DNA of 64,000 bases from Boesenbergia rotunda. Taxonomy: Eukaryota > Streptophyta > Magnoliopsida > Zingiberales > Zingiberaceae. The notes beneath the pieces are model-generated. The model saw only the letters and a list, made by a program, of their open reading frames with translations. It was not told the origin of the DNA and did no database searches. Below are positions 31,618-43,223 of the stretch, piece by piece; the first letter of the stretch is position 1, and every line of letters starts with the position of its first letter. The stretch spans positions 48,396-112,395 of the forward strand of contig JAGFNQ010000844.1 in assembly GCA_024364735.1 (NCBI GenBank), in the 5' to 3' direction. The translations under genes were made by a program, and so were the position numbers.

Positions 31618-33274
31618 TATTGGTGCAAGTTGCATCAATGATGTTCTCCTTTAAGTGTTTTAATGTTTGACAATACACTTAAGTTAGTGATACAATGAAC
31701 AGACAAAGGAGAGCAAAGGAGAAGTAACCTAAGTTAAAGAAAAGTCCTAGTTAATCTAGGCATCGAAACCCTAAGACCTAGCGAAGGGCTGCTAGGCACC
31801 TAGCGAAGGGCTGCTAGGTATCAAAACCCTAAGACCTGGTAAAGGGCTGCTGGGCACCTAGCGAAGGGCTGCTAGGCATCGAAGACCTAGCGAAGTGCTA
31901 CTAGGGCACCTAGCGAAGGGCTGCTAGGCACCTAGCAAAGGGCTACTAGGCATAGAAGACCTAGCGAAGGGCTGCTAGGCACCTAGCGAAGGGTTGCTAG
32001 GCATAGAAGACCTAGCGAAGGGTTGCTAGGCACCTAGCGAAGGGTTGCTAGGCATAGAAGACCTAGTGAAGGACTGCTAGGCACCTAGTGAAGGGCTGCT
32101 AGGCACCTGGCAAAGGACTGCTAGGGAATAAAGTCTTGGTCCAAGGGACTGAGCAACTTAGCTGAGCGATGACTAAGGACAGGAGTAGAGACGGGTCAGG
32201 GTTTGGGCGTCTCGAGGTCCGGAAGTATCGAAAACTAAGCAAAAGTCCACCCGAAGGGCTGGGTGGCAACCATCTCCTGAAAGGAGTAGGTGAAGGGCGA
32301 GTTCTCAGGGATGGGAACTTGTGCCGGTTCGACCTAGGGTTTCGTGGAGATCCGAAGTCCGAACCAAGTCCATAAGGTTAATATTATATGTATATATGCT
32401 TTGTGGTTGTGTATCTTGTAGGTACCAAGATTGGAAGACAAAGTAGGCACTGGAGGCCTTGAAGCAGGGCACCCCCAGCAGTGGGGGCGCCCCCATCATC
32501 CAGGGCACCCCCAATGATTGGGGAGCCCAAGACAAAGGCTAAAAAGTGCAGTAGAGTGTTGAAAGCAGAATAGGTGTCAAGCGGGGCGCCCGGGTTCAAA
32601 CTTGCTTTTGCTGTTTCGAGTCCGAAACACAGATAAGCCTTCATGAGGGAGCCCGAGAGGTCCGGGGAGCCCTGGTCAAAGGTTTTATCAGCTGCGGCGA
32701 GGTCGACGGAAGGATAAGATTTGACCGGGTTTATCGGGGCGCCCCCAACGTTCAGGGCGCCTGCAGGAGTGCTATAAAAGGGGCTTCGACCCCTCTGCTT
32801 CAACAACAACTGCTAAGTGCCATTCTGATCACTCTGACCGATGACAACACGCTAAAGACGAGACTCTACGACCGGGAGGCTCCAGGAGGAAGTGCGCGGC
32901 ACTTCGGAGGTCCAGATCGGCCGAGTTTCAAAACTTGCTTGTTCGGTTTGCATTTTATTGTTCTGTACTTACTTTACTATATTTGTTATTGTACTTCTGC
33001 ACTGTAAGACGGGTTTCTCTGCCTCCGGAAAGTTCGGAAAGGAGACCAATAGTGGATGGGCGTTCCCGTGCTTAGGCCTTGGATGTACTGACCCTGGGGG
33101 GTTAGGAACCAAGTAAATCCCGCGTGCGCTGTGTCTGTTTATTTTCGTTCTGTTTTACTTTTCCGCTGCACTAACGCTCTGAGTCCAGAACGACAATCGA
33201 AAGTCTTACGAAGTTTCTGAAATATTTTAACGGTCGATATTCACCCCCCCTCTATCGACAGCACCGTTCCTACA
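31618..33274 (+). repeat. Element E 5' LTR
   Basis: 1657 bp. It begins TATTGGTGCAAGTT where the 3' copy begins TGTTGG (G to A at the second base). The minisatellite of a CTAGCGAAGGGCTGCTAGGC unit spans about 31765-32130. GC-rich GGGCGCC inverted repeats lie at about 32465-32765, partly decayed. TATA box at 32772-32782; a pyrimidine-rich end TTCACCCCCCCTCTATCG is near 33239. Confidence 0.92.
32772..32782 (+). promoter_or_regulatory. TATA box of element E 5' LTR
   Basis: CTATAAAAGGG, placed after the GC-rich inverted repeats; an identical box is at 38353-38363 in the 3' LTR. Transcription would start about 30 bases downstream. Confidence 0.65.
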
Positions 33275-33382
33275 AGTGGTATCAGAGCCAGGTCGCTCTT
33301 CACCGGACTAACCGCCGACGGAGCAACGACGCCAGGAGTTGAGGGGGAGCCCAGGGGTGAATCAGGTACATTTTAATTTTAA

Positions 33383-34416
33383 ATGTCAAATTTTAAATTC
33401 CATGTTATATGCTTCACATGCAGGGAGAGAGGGCACTATAAAAATCAACTCGTAAAAATCGTTCATCACCGGCAGCAAGGGAGACACCAGTGCCAGGAGT
33501 CCGGAGAGATAAAAGCCACATCAGATGCTTCAAATGCGAGAAGCACGGATACTACAAAAACAAGTGTCCGGCCAAGGTACGTAAGATTTATGTTTCGAAA
33601 ATTTTCCAATCTCCTGCACTTTCTTATGTAAATTGTTTAGATAATGTTACTGAAAAATTAAACTGTGTAAGTAGGCAAATCAATATTCTGAATGATCAAT
33701 TAGAAAGTGTAAATAATGTTAAAATATCAGAAAATAACTGTTTAATTTTTAATGTTAATTCAAAAATTACTGAAATTAATTCTAAAATTAGATCTGGTGA
33801 TACTACTGGTACTCCTGAAATTAAATCAGATAATGTTAAAATTCCTGATGATAATTCCGAAATTAATCTTAATTTTAATTCTGAATTAAAATCTGAAAAT
33901 CTCTTAGATAATTATGAATTCAAATTTGAAAACCCTTTGTATAAACCTGAACCCAAATTTGAAAATCCTTTAGATAGTTATGAATTGAAAATTGAAAATT
34001 GTTAGGATAATCTTGAGGATAATAAGGATAATTCTAAAGATAATTCTAAAGATAATTCTGAGGATAATATGGATAATTCTAAAGATAATTCTAAGGATAA
34101 TTCTGAGGATAATAAGGATAATTCTAAAGATAATTCTAAGGATAATTCTGAAGATGATATCTCTTTTGATAATAATTTAATTATTCTCTTAGATAATCCT
34201 ACAAAATTAACTACTGGCCCACTTTACTCCACCTACATTGAGGATATTGAAAAATTTAATCTTGAGGAGGAGATAGAATTTTCTAAGATAAAGGTCATAG
34301 TCAATAAAAATTACAAAAATTCAAATAAATCAAAATTATTAGAAAAACTTGAAAAGATAGATAAAGATGAAGAAGAAATTTTCGAAATAATAAAAATGAT
34401 GAATCTAAATCCATAA
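33383..34416 (+). pseudogene. gag: Element E gag remnant with zinc knuckles and acidic DNS repeats
   Basis: Only the nucleocapsid end of gag is left; the N-terminal UBN2 region seen in D (MANHEWNSARPP) is absent. The first frame (33383) has CFTCRERGHYKNQ, a knuckle missing its last Cys; a frameshift follows. The second frame (33490) has an intact CFKCEKHGYYKNKC knuckle, then Asn/Glu/Lys-rich sequence, an in-frame TAG at 34003-34005, and a run of DNSKDNSEDN repeats (34015-34160) ending at 34416. The knuckles match D's gag closely. Confidence 0.8.
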
Positions 34417-37037
34417 TTATTAATTAATCATTTCAACCTTAATCACTTAATTTCGAATTAAATCTTAAATTCAAATTAAATCTTAATTAAACTCGAATTA
34501 AATCTTAAATTCAACTTAATTCAAATTAAATACGAATTAAATTCAAATTAATTCAAATTAAATCCTAATTCAAATTAAATTAAATTCAAATTAAATTAAA
34601 TTCAAATTAAATTAGATTCAAATTAAATTAACTTCAAATTAAATTAAATTAAAATCTAAATTAAATTCAACTTAAATTAATTCAATATCAATTAATTCTT
34701 AATTAACCTGAATCCAACTAAAATCTTAAATAACTTAAACTCAAACTGAAATAAAATTTTTTCCAAACTGTAACAATTAAAATTAATAACATTAAATATG
34801 TCAAAGTGGGTTGGCATATTCACAAGTTCACACGACATGTATCAAATTAGGAATTTGATACATTTTTAGAAACTTAAAAAAAATGATTTGAATTGTTTGA
34901 CTCATGCATAATTGTCATGCCATGCATTTGCTACTTATTTTAAATATATGACATATCATTCATATTTAAATTTTATGCATATATTAGAACGGCTATAGGA
35001 AAAAGAATAATTCAAACTTGATCAACCTAGTATTGGGTGGCGGTAAGATGATAGTACGTTAGGGAAGCCAATTCTAATAAGGTCAAGTATACTCTACTTG
35101 GTCTCTTTAAACTGGTGAAACTAGTCGAAGCTACCGATCCAAGACCCAAGCTAGTTAGACCAGAATTTTTCAAAAAGTAATTTTGAAAATGAAATTTCAT
35201 TAAAAGGCTTTGTCAAGGAAAGGGTTGATGATCCAATAAGGCTACGGTCAAAGAAAGCCTAGTGCCTCGCCAAGACCTGGAAGCCAATTTTTGAAATTCA
35301 AATTCAAGTTACTTCTTGTCAAATTAAAATCTAACACAAGCTTCAAGTAAATCTTAGAGTTAATAATAAATTATGAAAAATGATTCAAGCATCTCACAAT
35401 ACACTTATTAGGCAACCATGCTTGTTGTATTGATACATCTAAAATGGGTGAGATGTTAAGAACTAATGAATTGAAAAATATTTTTTAAAATTGTTAGAAT
35501 ATTTTTCTAAAAAATATATTTTCAAAATAGTGCTTCAACATAATAATGTTTGTATGGATTTCATGCTTGTTTGATTGCCAATACTGTACATGCTTTCAAA
35601 AAATTTTATTCTTTTAAAAATTGTTTGACTCACACAATTAGACACAAGCCTCTTAGGACAACACTAAAGTTCCTTATGACACTTAGATAGAGTCAAACGG
35701 TATCAGGTACAGGGGGAGTACTTTTCATTTTTTTAAAATGGATTTTCAAAAACTGCATTTTAAACATTATTATCATTTGAAAAATACTTTTCGAAAACTG
35801 TGCTTTAAATCATTATTACTTGTGTTTTCAAAAAGGGATTATGTTGTAAAAATTATATGTTCAAAAATTTACATGTTCTTTGACTTTGATAAACCCTAAC
35901 GACACAGAGGAAAGGTCCACTTCATGATCTTCAAGGACTCCTAGGATGTGTCAAATTTAGGGGGAGTCTGAGTCAAAAGAAGAATTTCAGAAAAGTTTTT
36001 TTTTGATAATTATTCACTTTTTTATATTTCTTTTTAATCTGAATCAAATCTTAAGACTCAGAGGAAGAGTACTTATGGTCAACAAGCTTCCCAGGACTGA
36101 GTCAAGTTTAGGGGGAGGTCAAATTAAAAGAATTATTTAATAACATGTTTTCATATCTTCAAAATCTAAGTCTTTCAGAATTTGTGTGACTTATGAAATT
36201 ATTTTTGAAATAATGTTTACTTGGGTTGGAGAATTTCCAGGACACTTAGGAAATGTCCTTGTATTCAACAAGGTTTCCTAGGATGGTGTCAGACTGAAAG
36301 ATAAACCAAGTCAAGTAAAATATTGGGTCTTCAAAAGTTCACTCATTTTTCAAAATCCACTAGCATATATTTTCAAAAGTACTATCATTTTTTTGGCAAA
36401 ATTCTGTTAATATTTACTTGAGTTTGAAGAATTTTCAGGACACTTAGGAAAATGTCCTTGTGGTTAACAAGGTTTCCTAGGATTGTGTCAGACTGGAAAA
36501 AAAACATAGTCAAGTAAAATATTATATTTCAAAAATTACTTATATTTTTCAAAGTCTCACCTTTTTTAAAAATAGTTAGTACTTGCAAAATATGCATAAT
36601 ACTTATATTTTCCAAAATAGCATTCTTTCAAAAATTATGCATTTTCCAAAAGTACTTAATTTTTCAAAAAATTCAATACATTTTTCAAAGGTACTTATAT
36701 TTTTCAAAAATTACATAGCATCTTTTTCAAAATCATGCATTTTTCAAAAAAAACTGCAATATATTATTCAAAATGCAATGCTTTCAAAAATTTTACACTA
36801 AGTATTTTCAAAAACAACTAAAAGTTTTCATCGTTGGTGCAAGTATTTTCTTAAAGTTTTTTGATGTATGACAAAGGGGGAGAGGTGTGCTTAAGTTAGA
36901 AAAATTTTCTCCCAAAGATCAAAAATATAGTTTCAAAACTTATATCATTTTTTTGTTTTTTTTATCCCAAGGATAGTAAGTTAGCCCCTTCAACCAATCT
37001 AACATAAGTTATTGTCAAACATCAAAAAGGGGGAGAT
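34417..37037 (+). other. Element E non-coding region
   Basis: No gene seen. In order: an AT-rich array of AATTCAAATTAAATTAAA type (34435-34740), the 280-base block shared with A and D (35028-35290), AT-rich DNA, four stem-loop modules (35901-35952, 36055-36103, 36241-36290, 36439-36489), a TTTTTCAAAA-rich stretch (36490-36830), and the polypurine tract. Extra GGGGGAG motifs follow modules 1 and 2 (about 35960 and 36110). Confidence 0.7.
35901..36489 (+). other. Four tandem stem-loop modules in element E
   Basis: Each module is about 50 bases and closes on itself: GACACA/TGTGTC (35901, 35952), GACTCAG/CTGAGTC (36055, 36103), GACAC/GTGTC (36241, 36290), GACAC/GTGTC (36439, 36489). Modules 3 and 4 also pair TAGGAAA with TTTCCTA and CCTTGT with ACAAGG around a 5-base loop. 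The outer pairs change together between modules. Three matching modules occur in D at 40443-40493, 40693-40739 and 40847-40897. Confidence 0.7.
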
Positions 37038-38854
37038 TGTTGGTGCAAGTTGCATCAATGGTGTTCTCCTTTAAGTGTTTTAATGTTTGACAATACACTT
37101 AAGTCAGTGATATAATGAACAGACAAAGGGGAGCAAAGGAGAAGTAACCTAAGTTGAAGAAAAGTCCTAGTTAATCTAGGCATCGAAACCCTAAGACCTA
37201 GCGAAGGGCTGCTAGGCACCTACCGAAGGGCTGCTAGGTATCAAAACTCTAAGACCTGGCGAAGGGCTGCTGGGCACCTAGCGAAGGGCTGCTAGGCATC
37301 GAAGACCTAGCGAAGGGCTGCTAGGCACCTAGCGAAGGGCTGCTATGCATAGAAGACCTAGCGAAAGGCTGTTAGGCACCTAGCGAAGGGCTGCTAGGCA
37401 CCTAGCGAAGGCCTGCTAGGCATAGAAGACCTAGCGAAGGGCTGCTAGACACCTAGCGAAAGCCTGCTAGGCATAGAAGACCTAGCGAAGGGCTGCTAGG
37501 CACCTAGCGAAGGGCTGCTAGGCATAGAAGACCTAGCGAAGGGCTGCTAGGTACCTAGCGAAGGGCTGCTAGGTACCTAGTGAAGGGCTGCTAGGCATAG
37601 AAGACCTAGCGAAGGACTGCTAGGCACCTGGAGAAGGGTTGCTAGACATAGAAGACCTAGTGAAGGGCTGCTAGGCACCTGGCGAAGGACTGCTAGGGAA
37701 TAAAGTCTTGGTCCAAGGGACTGAGCAACTTAGCTGAGCGATGACTAAGGATAGGAGTAGAGACGGGTCAGGGTTTGGGCGTCTCGAGGTCCGGAAGTAT
37801 CGAAAGCTAAGCAAAAGTCCACCCGAAGGGCTGGGTGGCAACCGTCTCCTGAAAGGAGTAGGTGAAGGGTGAGTTCTCGGGGATGGGAACTTGTGCCGGT
37901 TTGACCTAGGGTTTCATGGAGATCCGAAGTCCGAACCAAGTCCTTAAGGTTAATATTATATGTATATATGCTTTGTGGTTGTGTATCTTGCAGGTACCAA
38001 GATTGGAAGACAAAGTAGGAGCTGGAGGCCTTGAAGCAGGGCGCCCCCAGCAGTGGGGGCGCCCCCATCATCCAGGGCGCCCCCAATGATGGGGGCGCCC
38101 ATGACAAAGGCTAAAAAGTGTAGTAGAGTGTTGAAAGCAGAATAGGTGTCAAGCGGGGCGTCCGGGGCGCCCAGGTTCAAACCTGCTTTTGTTGTTTCGA
38201 GTCCGAAACATAGATAAGCCTTCATGAGGGCGCCCGGGAGGTCCGGGGCACCCTGGTCAAAGGTTTTATCAGCTGCGGCGAGGTCGACGCAGGGATAAGG
38301 TTTGACCGGGTTTATCGGGGCGCCCCCAGCGTTCAGGGAGCCCGCAGGAGTGCTATAAAAGGGGCTTCGACCCCTCTGCTTCAACAACAACTGCTAAGTG
38401 TCATTCTGATCACTCTGACCGACGACAACACGCTAAAGATGAGACTCTACGACCGGGAGGCTCCAGGAGGAAGTGCGCGGCACTTCGGAGGTCCAGATCG
38501 GCCGAGTTTCAAAACTTGCTTGTTCGGTTTGCATTTTATTGTTCTGTACTTACTTTACTATATTTGTTATTGTACTTCTGCACTGTAAGACGGGTTTCTC
38601 CGCCTCCAGAAAGTCTGGAAAGGAGACTAATAGTGGACGGGCGTTCCCGTCCTTAGGCCTTGGATGTACTAACCCTGGGGGGTTGGGAACCAAGTAAATC
38701 CCGTGTGCGCTGTGTCTGTTTATTTTCGTTCTGTTTTACTTTTCCGCTGCACTAACGCTCTGAGTCCAGAATGACAACCGAAAGTCTTATGAAGTTTCTG
38801 AAATATTTAACAGTCGATATTCACCCCCCCTCTATCGACGGCACCGATCCTACA
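37038..38854 (+). repeat. Element E 3' LTR
   Basis: 1817 bp, begins TGTTGGTGCAAGTTG. It is longer than the 5' copy mainly because its minisatellite (about 37180-37712) has more units. The GC-rich inverted repeats are better preserved here (38038-38102). Ends CCGATCCTACA, followed by CCTAG. Confidence 0.92.
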
Positions 38855-39186
38855 CCTAGCAGTCCTTCGCTAGGGCTTTGTATCCTGGCATTCCTTCGCC
38901 AGGTGCCTAGCAGTCCTTCGCTAGGGCTTTGTTTCCTGGCAGGCCTTCGCCAGGTGCCTAGCAGCCCTTCGCTAGGACTTTGTTTCCTAGCAGTCCTTCG
39001 CCAGTTGCCTAGCAGTCCTTCGCTAGGGCATTATTTCCTGGCTGTCCTTCGCCAGGTGCCTAGCATCCCTTCGCTAGGACTTCTTTCTGCACACTCAAGT
39101 AACTTTATTAGATCACAAATAAACTTAACTTTGAATCCTTTGCCAATATCATAACACGGTTCGATATGGTGCTTCCTGCACCAACA
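38855..39186 (-). repeat. Element D 3' LTR, part 2 (after element E)
   Basis: Continues D's left LTR from the CCTAG duplication through minisatellite units to CTGCACCAACA at 39186. Matches about 44820-45211 of the right LTR. The polypurine tract of D (reverse complement of 39187-39200) adjoins it. Confidence 0.88.
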
Positions 39187-42098
39187 ATCTCCCCCTTTTT
39201 TTTTATTTATGGCAACACAATTCAAAGTTAAGTTAAAAACAGATAAGAACATAAGGTAAACAATGAAGTATAATTGTTTATGAATAGAATAAATAGAGTT
39301 GAAAAAAAATTCTTTATTTCTCATACTACCCCTAAAGCCCTGAATACTTGTGTTATAAAACACTTAACTTTTACCTTTCCTCCCCCTTTGACATATATCA
39401 AAAACATACATGGGCGACCAAGGTTTCTAATAGAGAGTTTTACAAAAGTAAATTTAAGTCATGGATTTAACAATTTCCCAAAAACATTGTTATCAAGTAA
39501 AACTTTAATTAAAACGTGACAACTCTTCTCCTTATATTTTAGGATATTTTTAAAAAAACTTCAAAAACATAATTTTTAGGAAAAAACTTAACAGTAGCTT
39601 ACATTCACCAATATTTTGAAAATAACTTTCCTTTAAAAAATTTCAACTTTTGCGTACATAGAAAAATTTCTTTGGAACATATTTTGTGCATTTAAAACTA
39701 TTTAAAAAATCTTTAAATGGACAAGTTTTTGCCAAAACAAAGATTTATTTTCTAAGAAAACTTTACTTAGAAACATTTGCCCAAAAATTTTCAGAGGTTT
39801 TGCTCGGACAAACTTTGTTTACTAAGGAAAAATCTACTTAGAAATATTTGCAAAAAGATGCTCTTAGAAATTTTTGAAAGCACACTTAGAAATTCAACTT
39901 TGCTTTTTGAATAAGAGAAAGATTTTGAAAAACATTTTGATTTTGAACAATTTGAGCTTTTTCTCTCCTTAGCTGTTTATTAATAAAGAAATATATTTTG
40001 AAAGAAGTCTTAAGAAAAAAAATTATGTATCAGAGCCTATGAGTTTTGAAAACATAAAGGTATAACTCTTGAAAGCCTAGGAAAAAGAATAAATTGCACC
40101 AATAAAGCTCCACTTTGAAAGGTATTGTGCAATTTTAAAAAAAGATTTTGTATTTATAGGCAAATCTTTAGAAAATTCACATACTTAGAATACTATTGCC
40201 TTAGAAAAGTATTAGTACCTTTTGAAAATATTATATTTTGAAATATAGAAGGACTTTTGAAAAAATATGCATTTTCGAAAAATATGCAAGTACTTTTGAA
40301 AAAAAACAGATTCAGCCTTTTTGGAAAGTCTAAGTACTGCTTTTGAAAACTATTAGACTTTGAAAAATATAAATAATTTTTGAAAAGTATTATGCATTTT
40401 GAAAACATAATATTTTACTTGACTAGGTTTCTTTTCCAGTCTGACACAATCCTAGGAAACCTTGTTGACTACAAGGACATTTTCCTAAGTGTCCTCGAAA
40501 TTTCTTCGACCCAAGTAAATATTATTTCAAAAATAACTTCATGAGCCATAAGAATTTTGAAAAATAAAATAATGGTATTTTAAAAGAAAAATTATTTAAG
40601 TTCTCAAAAAGATTTTAAACGTGCAGTGCATGAAAACATCTAATTTTGAAAGTGTTCAATAATTCTTTTAATTTGAACTCCCCCTAAACTTGACCCAGTC
40701 TTAGGAAACTTGTTGACTACAAGCGATCTTCCTCTGAGTTTTAAGGTTTGATTTAAATTATAAGAATTATCTAATAACTTCAAAACAAATAATTCCAAAA
40801 AAACATTTTAGAAATTCTTCTTTTGACTCAAACTCCCCCTAAATTTGACACATCCTAGGAGTCCTTGTAGATCATGAAGTGGACCTTCCTCTGTGTCTTT
40901 AGGGTTTATTAAAATCGAAAGAATAATTTTGAATAACCTTCTGAGTATGATAACTTTTAAGGAGACAAATTTTTGAAAACACAACATAAAATGAATATAA
41001 TTTTTAAAGCATAAGCCCCGAAGAAAATTTTGAAATGATAATGGTTCTTCAAAGAGATAGTAATATACCAAGGTTTTTGAGCCAATTTTTGAAAACCTTA
41101 TTTTGAGATGATACTAAATTTTAGAGCATAAGGTTTTTGAGAATAAATCTAAATTTTTTGACAAAAAAAAACTGCCCTTGTATCCGACTCGTCTTGACTT
41201 TATCTAAGTGCTTGAAGGGTCTTTAGTATTGACTAGGTTTGACTATTTTGACCATGTTTGACTCAGTTGACTATGTTTGACCAATCAATAACTAACTCAA
41301 ATAAGCCCTAGATTATATTTAGAACGAGTCTATTGTGATATTTAACATGAAATTCAGTATTTTGAATCTGTTAGAGTTGAAAAAGTAGGGTACAGTAAAC
41401 TGAATTAACTAGAGATAATTTTGAATAACTTTTGAAAGCACTTTGAGTTTTATTTATAAGGATAGTGAATTATGCTTTTAGGTCCTAGATGTCTCACCTA
41501 GTTTTACGTGATCAAGCATGTTAATCTTATGGGTTTTTGTGAGACAGGTTTTGATAGAAGTAAGGATTTTATTTTGAAAAATTATGATTAGTTTTGAAAA
41601 GTTAAATTAATTTTGAACCCCAATTTAAATTTATTTTGAAAAGAGATATTTGAATCTAAAATTAACTAAAAATTTGTGTTAGATTCGAATTTAACAAAGA
41701 GTAAATTGAATTTGAACTTCAAAAATTGGCTCCAGGTCTTGGCGAGGCACAAGGGCTTCTTTGGCCGTAGCCTTATTGGATCATCAACCCTTTCCTAGAC
41801 AAAGCCTTTTAGTGAAATTTCATCTTCAAAATTACTTTTTGGTAAATTCTGGTCTAACTAGTTTGGGTCTTGGATCAGTAGCTTCGGCTAGTTTCACCAG
41901 TCTAAAGAGACCAAGTAGTGTATACTTGACCTTATTAGAAAAGGCTTCCCTAACGTACTATCATCTCACCGCCACCCAATACTATGTTGTTCAAATTTCA
42001 GTTAAGTTGGTTTAGTCCTTAGTCTAACTAATCCTAATTCTAAGCAAAAAAACAAAAACAAAAATAAAAAGAAACACACAATTAAAGCAAACAATTAT
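39187..42098 (-). other. Element D 3' non-coding region
   Basis: No gene seen. On the minus strand, after gag: the conserved block (42000-41720), AT-rich DNA, three stem-loop modules (40897-40443), further GGGGGAG-type motifs beside them (about 40678, 40834), A-rich DNA and the polypurine tract. The order matches E, with fewer stem-loop modules. Confidence 0.7.
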
Positions 42099-43223
42099 CT
42101 ATGTAAGGTCACAATTGAAATAATACTCCGGATTTTTGAAATCAGCAAGATTATGAATTAAATTTTCTAACATATTGACATTATGTTTTAGGGTTTCATT
42201 TTCTTGTTTCAATTTTCTAAAATTTGCCTTAATTAATTTACATGAATCAATCACATTATTCAAGGTAAATAACGGATTTTCAAATACTGTAAATTTACCT
42301 TTGTCGATTGTTTGTCCGGCATTCTTGGTAGCTCTTTTATTTGTGCATTCACTTTGGTAATGCCCGAACTCCTGGCACTTGAAGCATTGGATGCGACTTT
42401 TATCCCTTCGTGATTTTGGAACTGGTTCCTTTGTCGCCATCGGTGGTGTCGTTTGAATCTTACGAGTAGGACACTCACTTTGGTAGTGCCCTCTCTCCCT
42501 GCATGTGTAACAAATTTCATGATTTTTAAAATCTGAATTTACACTTTTACCTTTTGGTTCTTTATTGGGAATTTCCCCCTTGATTCTTGCCGCCTCAGAT
42601 CTAAGCTCATCTTCTGATTCTGTGTCTGAGTCGGACTCTGGTACTAGTTGAAGCTCCTTCTTTGGTGGTTCTTTAGGATTTTTCCCTGCAATAGAATTTA
42701 CACCTTCCTCGACCATTACAGTATTTGTTTGATTATTTAATTCTAATTTTGAAAAGAATTCAAAATCGGTTACTGTCTCAGTCAATTCGTCGTCTGATTC
42801 TGGTTCGACTTTGGATTCGGGTTCAGACTCTGACTCGGCTGTTTGTGCTTGGACTGAAAGGGCAAGATAACTTACCTGATCTTCTTCTTCATCTGAGATC
42901 TCTTGATGAAGCTTAATCAATTTTTCCCAGATTTCTCTAGCACATCTGCATGGACCTACTAGCTCGAGTTGCGCTTTGGTTAGGCCACATTGTAGAATTC
43001 CAGTTGCCCTTGCATCGGTCTCGATTTGGTTGAGAGTTTGTTCATCCAATTTATCCCACTCGATTGATAACTCATCTTCTACGGGAAAAGAGAATCCCGT
43101 TTGGATGATCAGCCATAGGTCCATGTGGGCTTTCAGAAGGGACTCCATTTGACTTCTCCAAAAATTGAAGTTCTTGCCGGAGAATAGAGGTGGACGTGCA
43201 CTGTTCCACTCATGGTTGGCCAT
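42099..43223 (-). CDS. gag: Element D gag, intact frame
   Basis: A complete 374-residue frame starting MANHEWNSARPPLFSGKNF and ending CDLT. The N-terminal part is UBN2-like (LQCGLTKAQLELVGPC, EIWEKLIKLHQ), about residues 1-110; then Glu/Ser-rich sequence with a deletion compared with element A's gag, two complete CCHC knuckles (CYTCRERGHYQSEC and CFKCQEFGHYQSEC) in the last third, and a C-terminal coiled coil (LKQENETLKHNVNMLENLI). It would form or enter virus-like particles and bind element RNA. With no pol in the element, its upkeep may show selection or youth. No stop or frameshift was seen. Confidence 0.85.
   Translation of the reverse strand: MANHEWNSARPPLFSGKNFNFWRSQMESLLKAHMDLWLIIQTGFSFPVEDELSIEWDKLDEQTLNQIETDARATGILQCGLTKAQLELVGPCRCAREIWEKLIKLHQEISDEEEDQVSYLALSVQAQTAESESEPESKVEPESDDELTETVTDFEFFSKLELNNQTNTVMVEEGVNSIAGKNPKEPPKKELQLVPESDSDTESEDELRSEAARIKGEIPNKEPKGKSVNSDFKNHEICYTCRERGHYQSECPTRKIQTTPPMATKEPVPKSRRDKSRIQCFKCQEFGHYQSECTNKRATKNAGQTIDKGKFTVFENPLFTLNNVIDSCKLIKANFRKLKQENETLKHNVNMLENLIHNLADFKNPEYYFNCDLT

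Larger units (their letters stand above)
31618..38854 (+). mobile_element. Element E: non-autonomous LTR element with gag remnant and no pol (LARD-like)
   Basis: Complete unit of 7237 bp: 5' LTR 31618-33274, primer site 33275-33289 (AGTGGTATCAGAGCC), gag remnant, about 2.6 kb of non-coding DNA, polypurine tract 37024-37037, 3' LTR 37038-38854, flanked by CCTAG (31613-31617 and 38855-38859). No protease, integrase or RT frame exists. Primer site, polypurine tract, spacer block and LTR minisatellite resemble element A, so an A-like element could supply the enzymes in trans (inference). Confidence 0.92.

Noticed and set aside
31765..32130. CRISPR-like array
   Set aside because: Repeats have no unique spacers, no cas genes are present, and the host is a plant; it is an LTR minisatellite.
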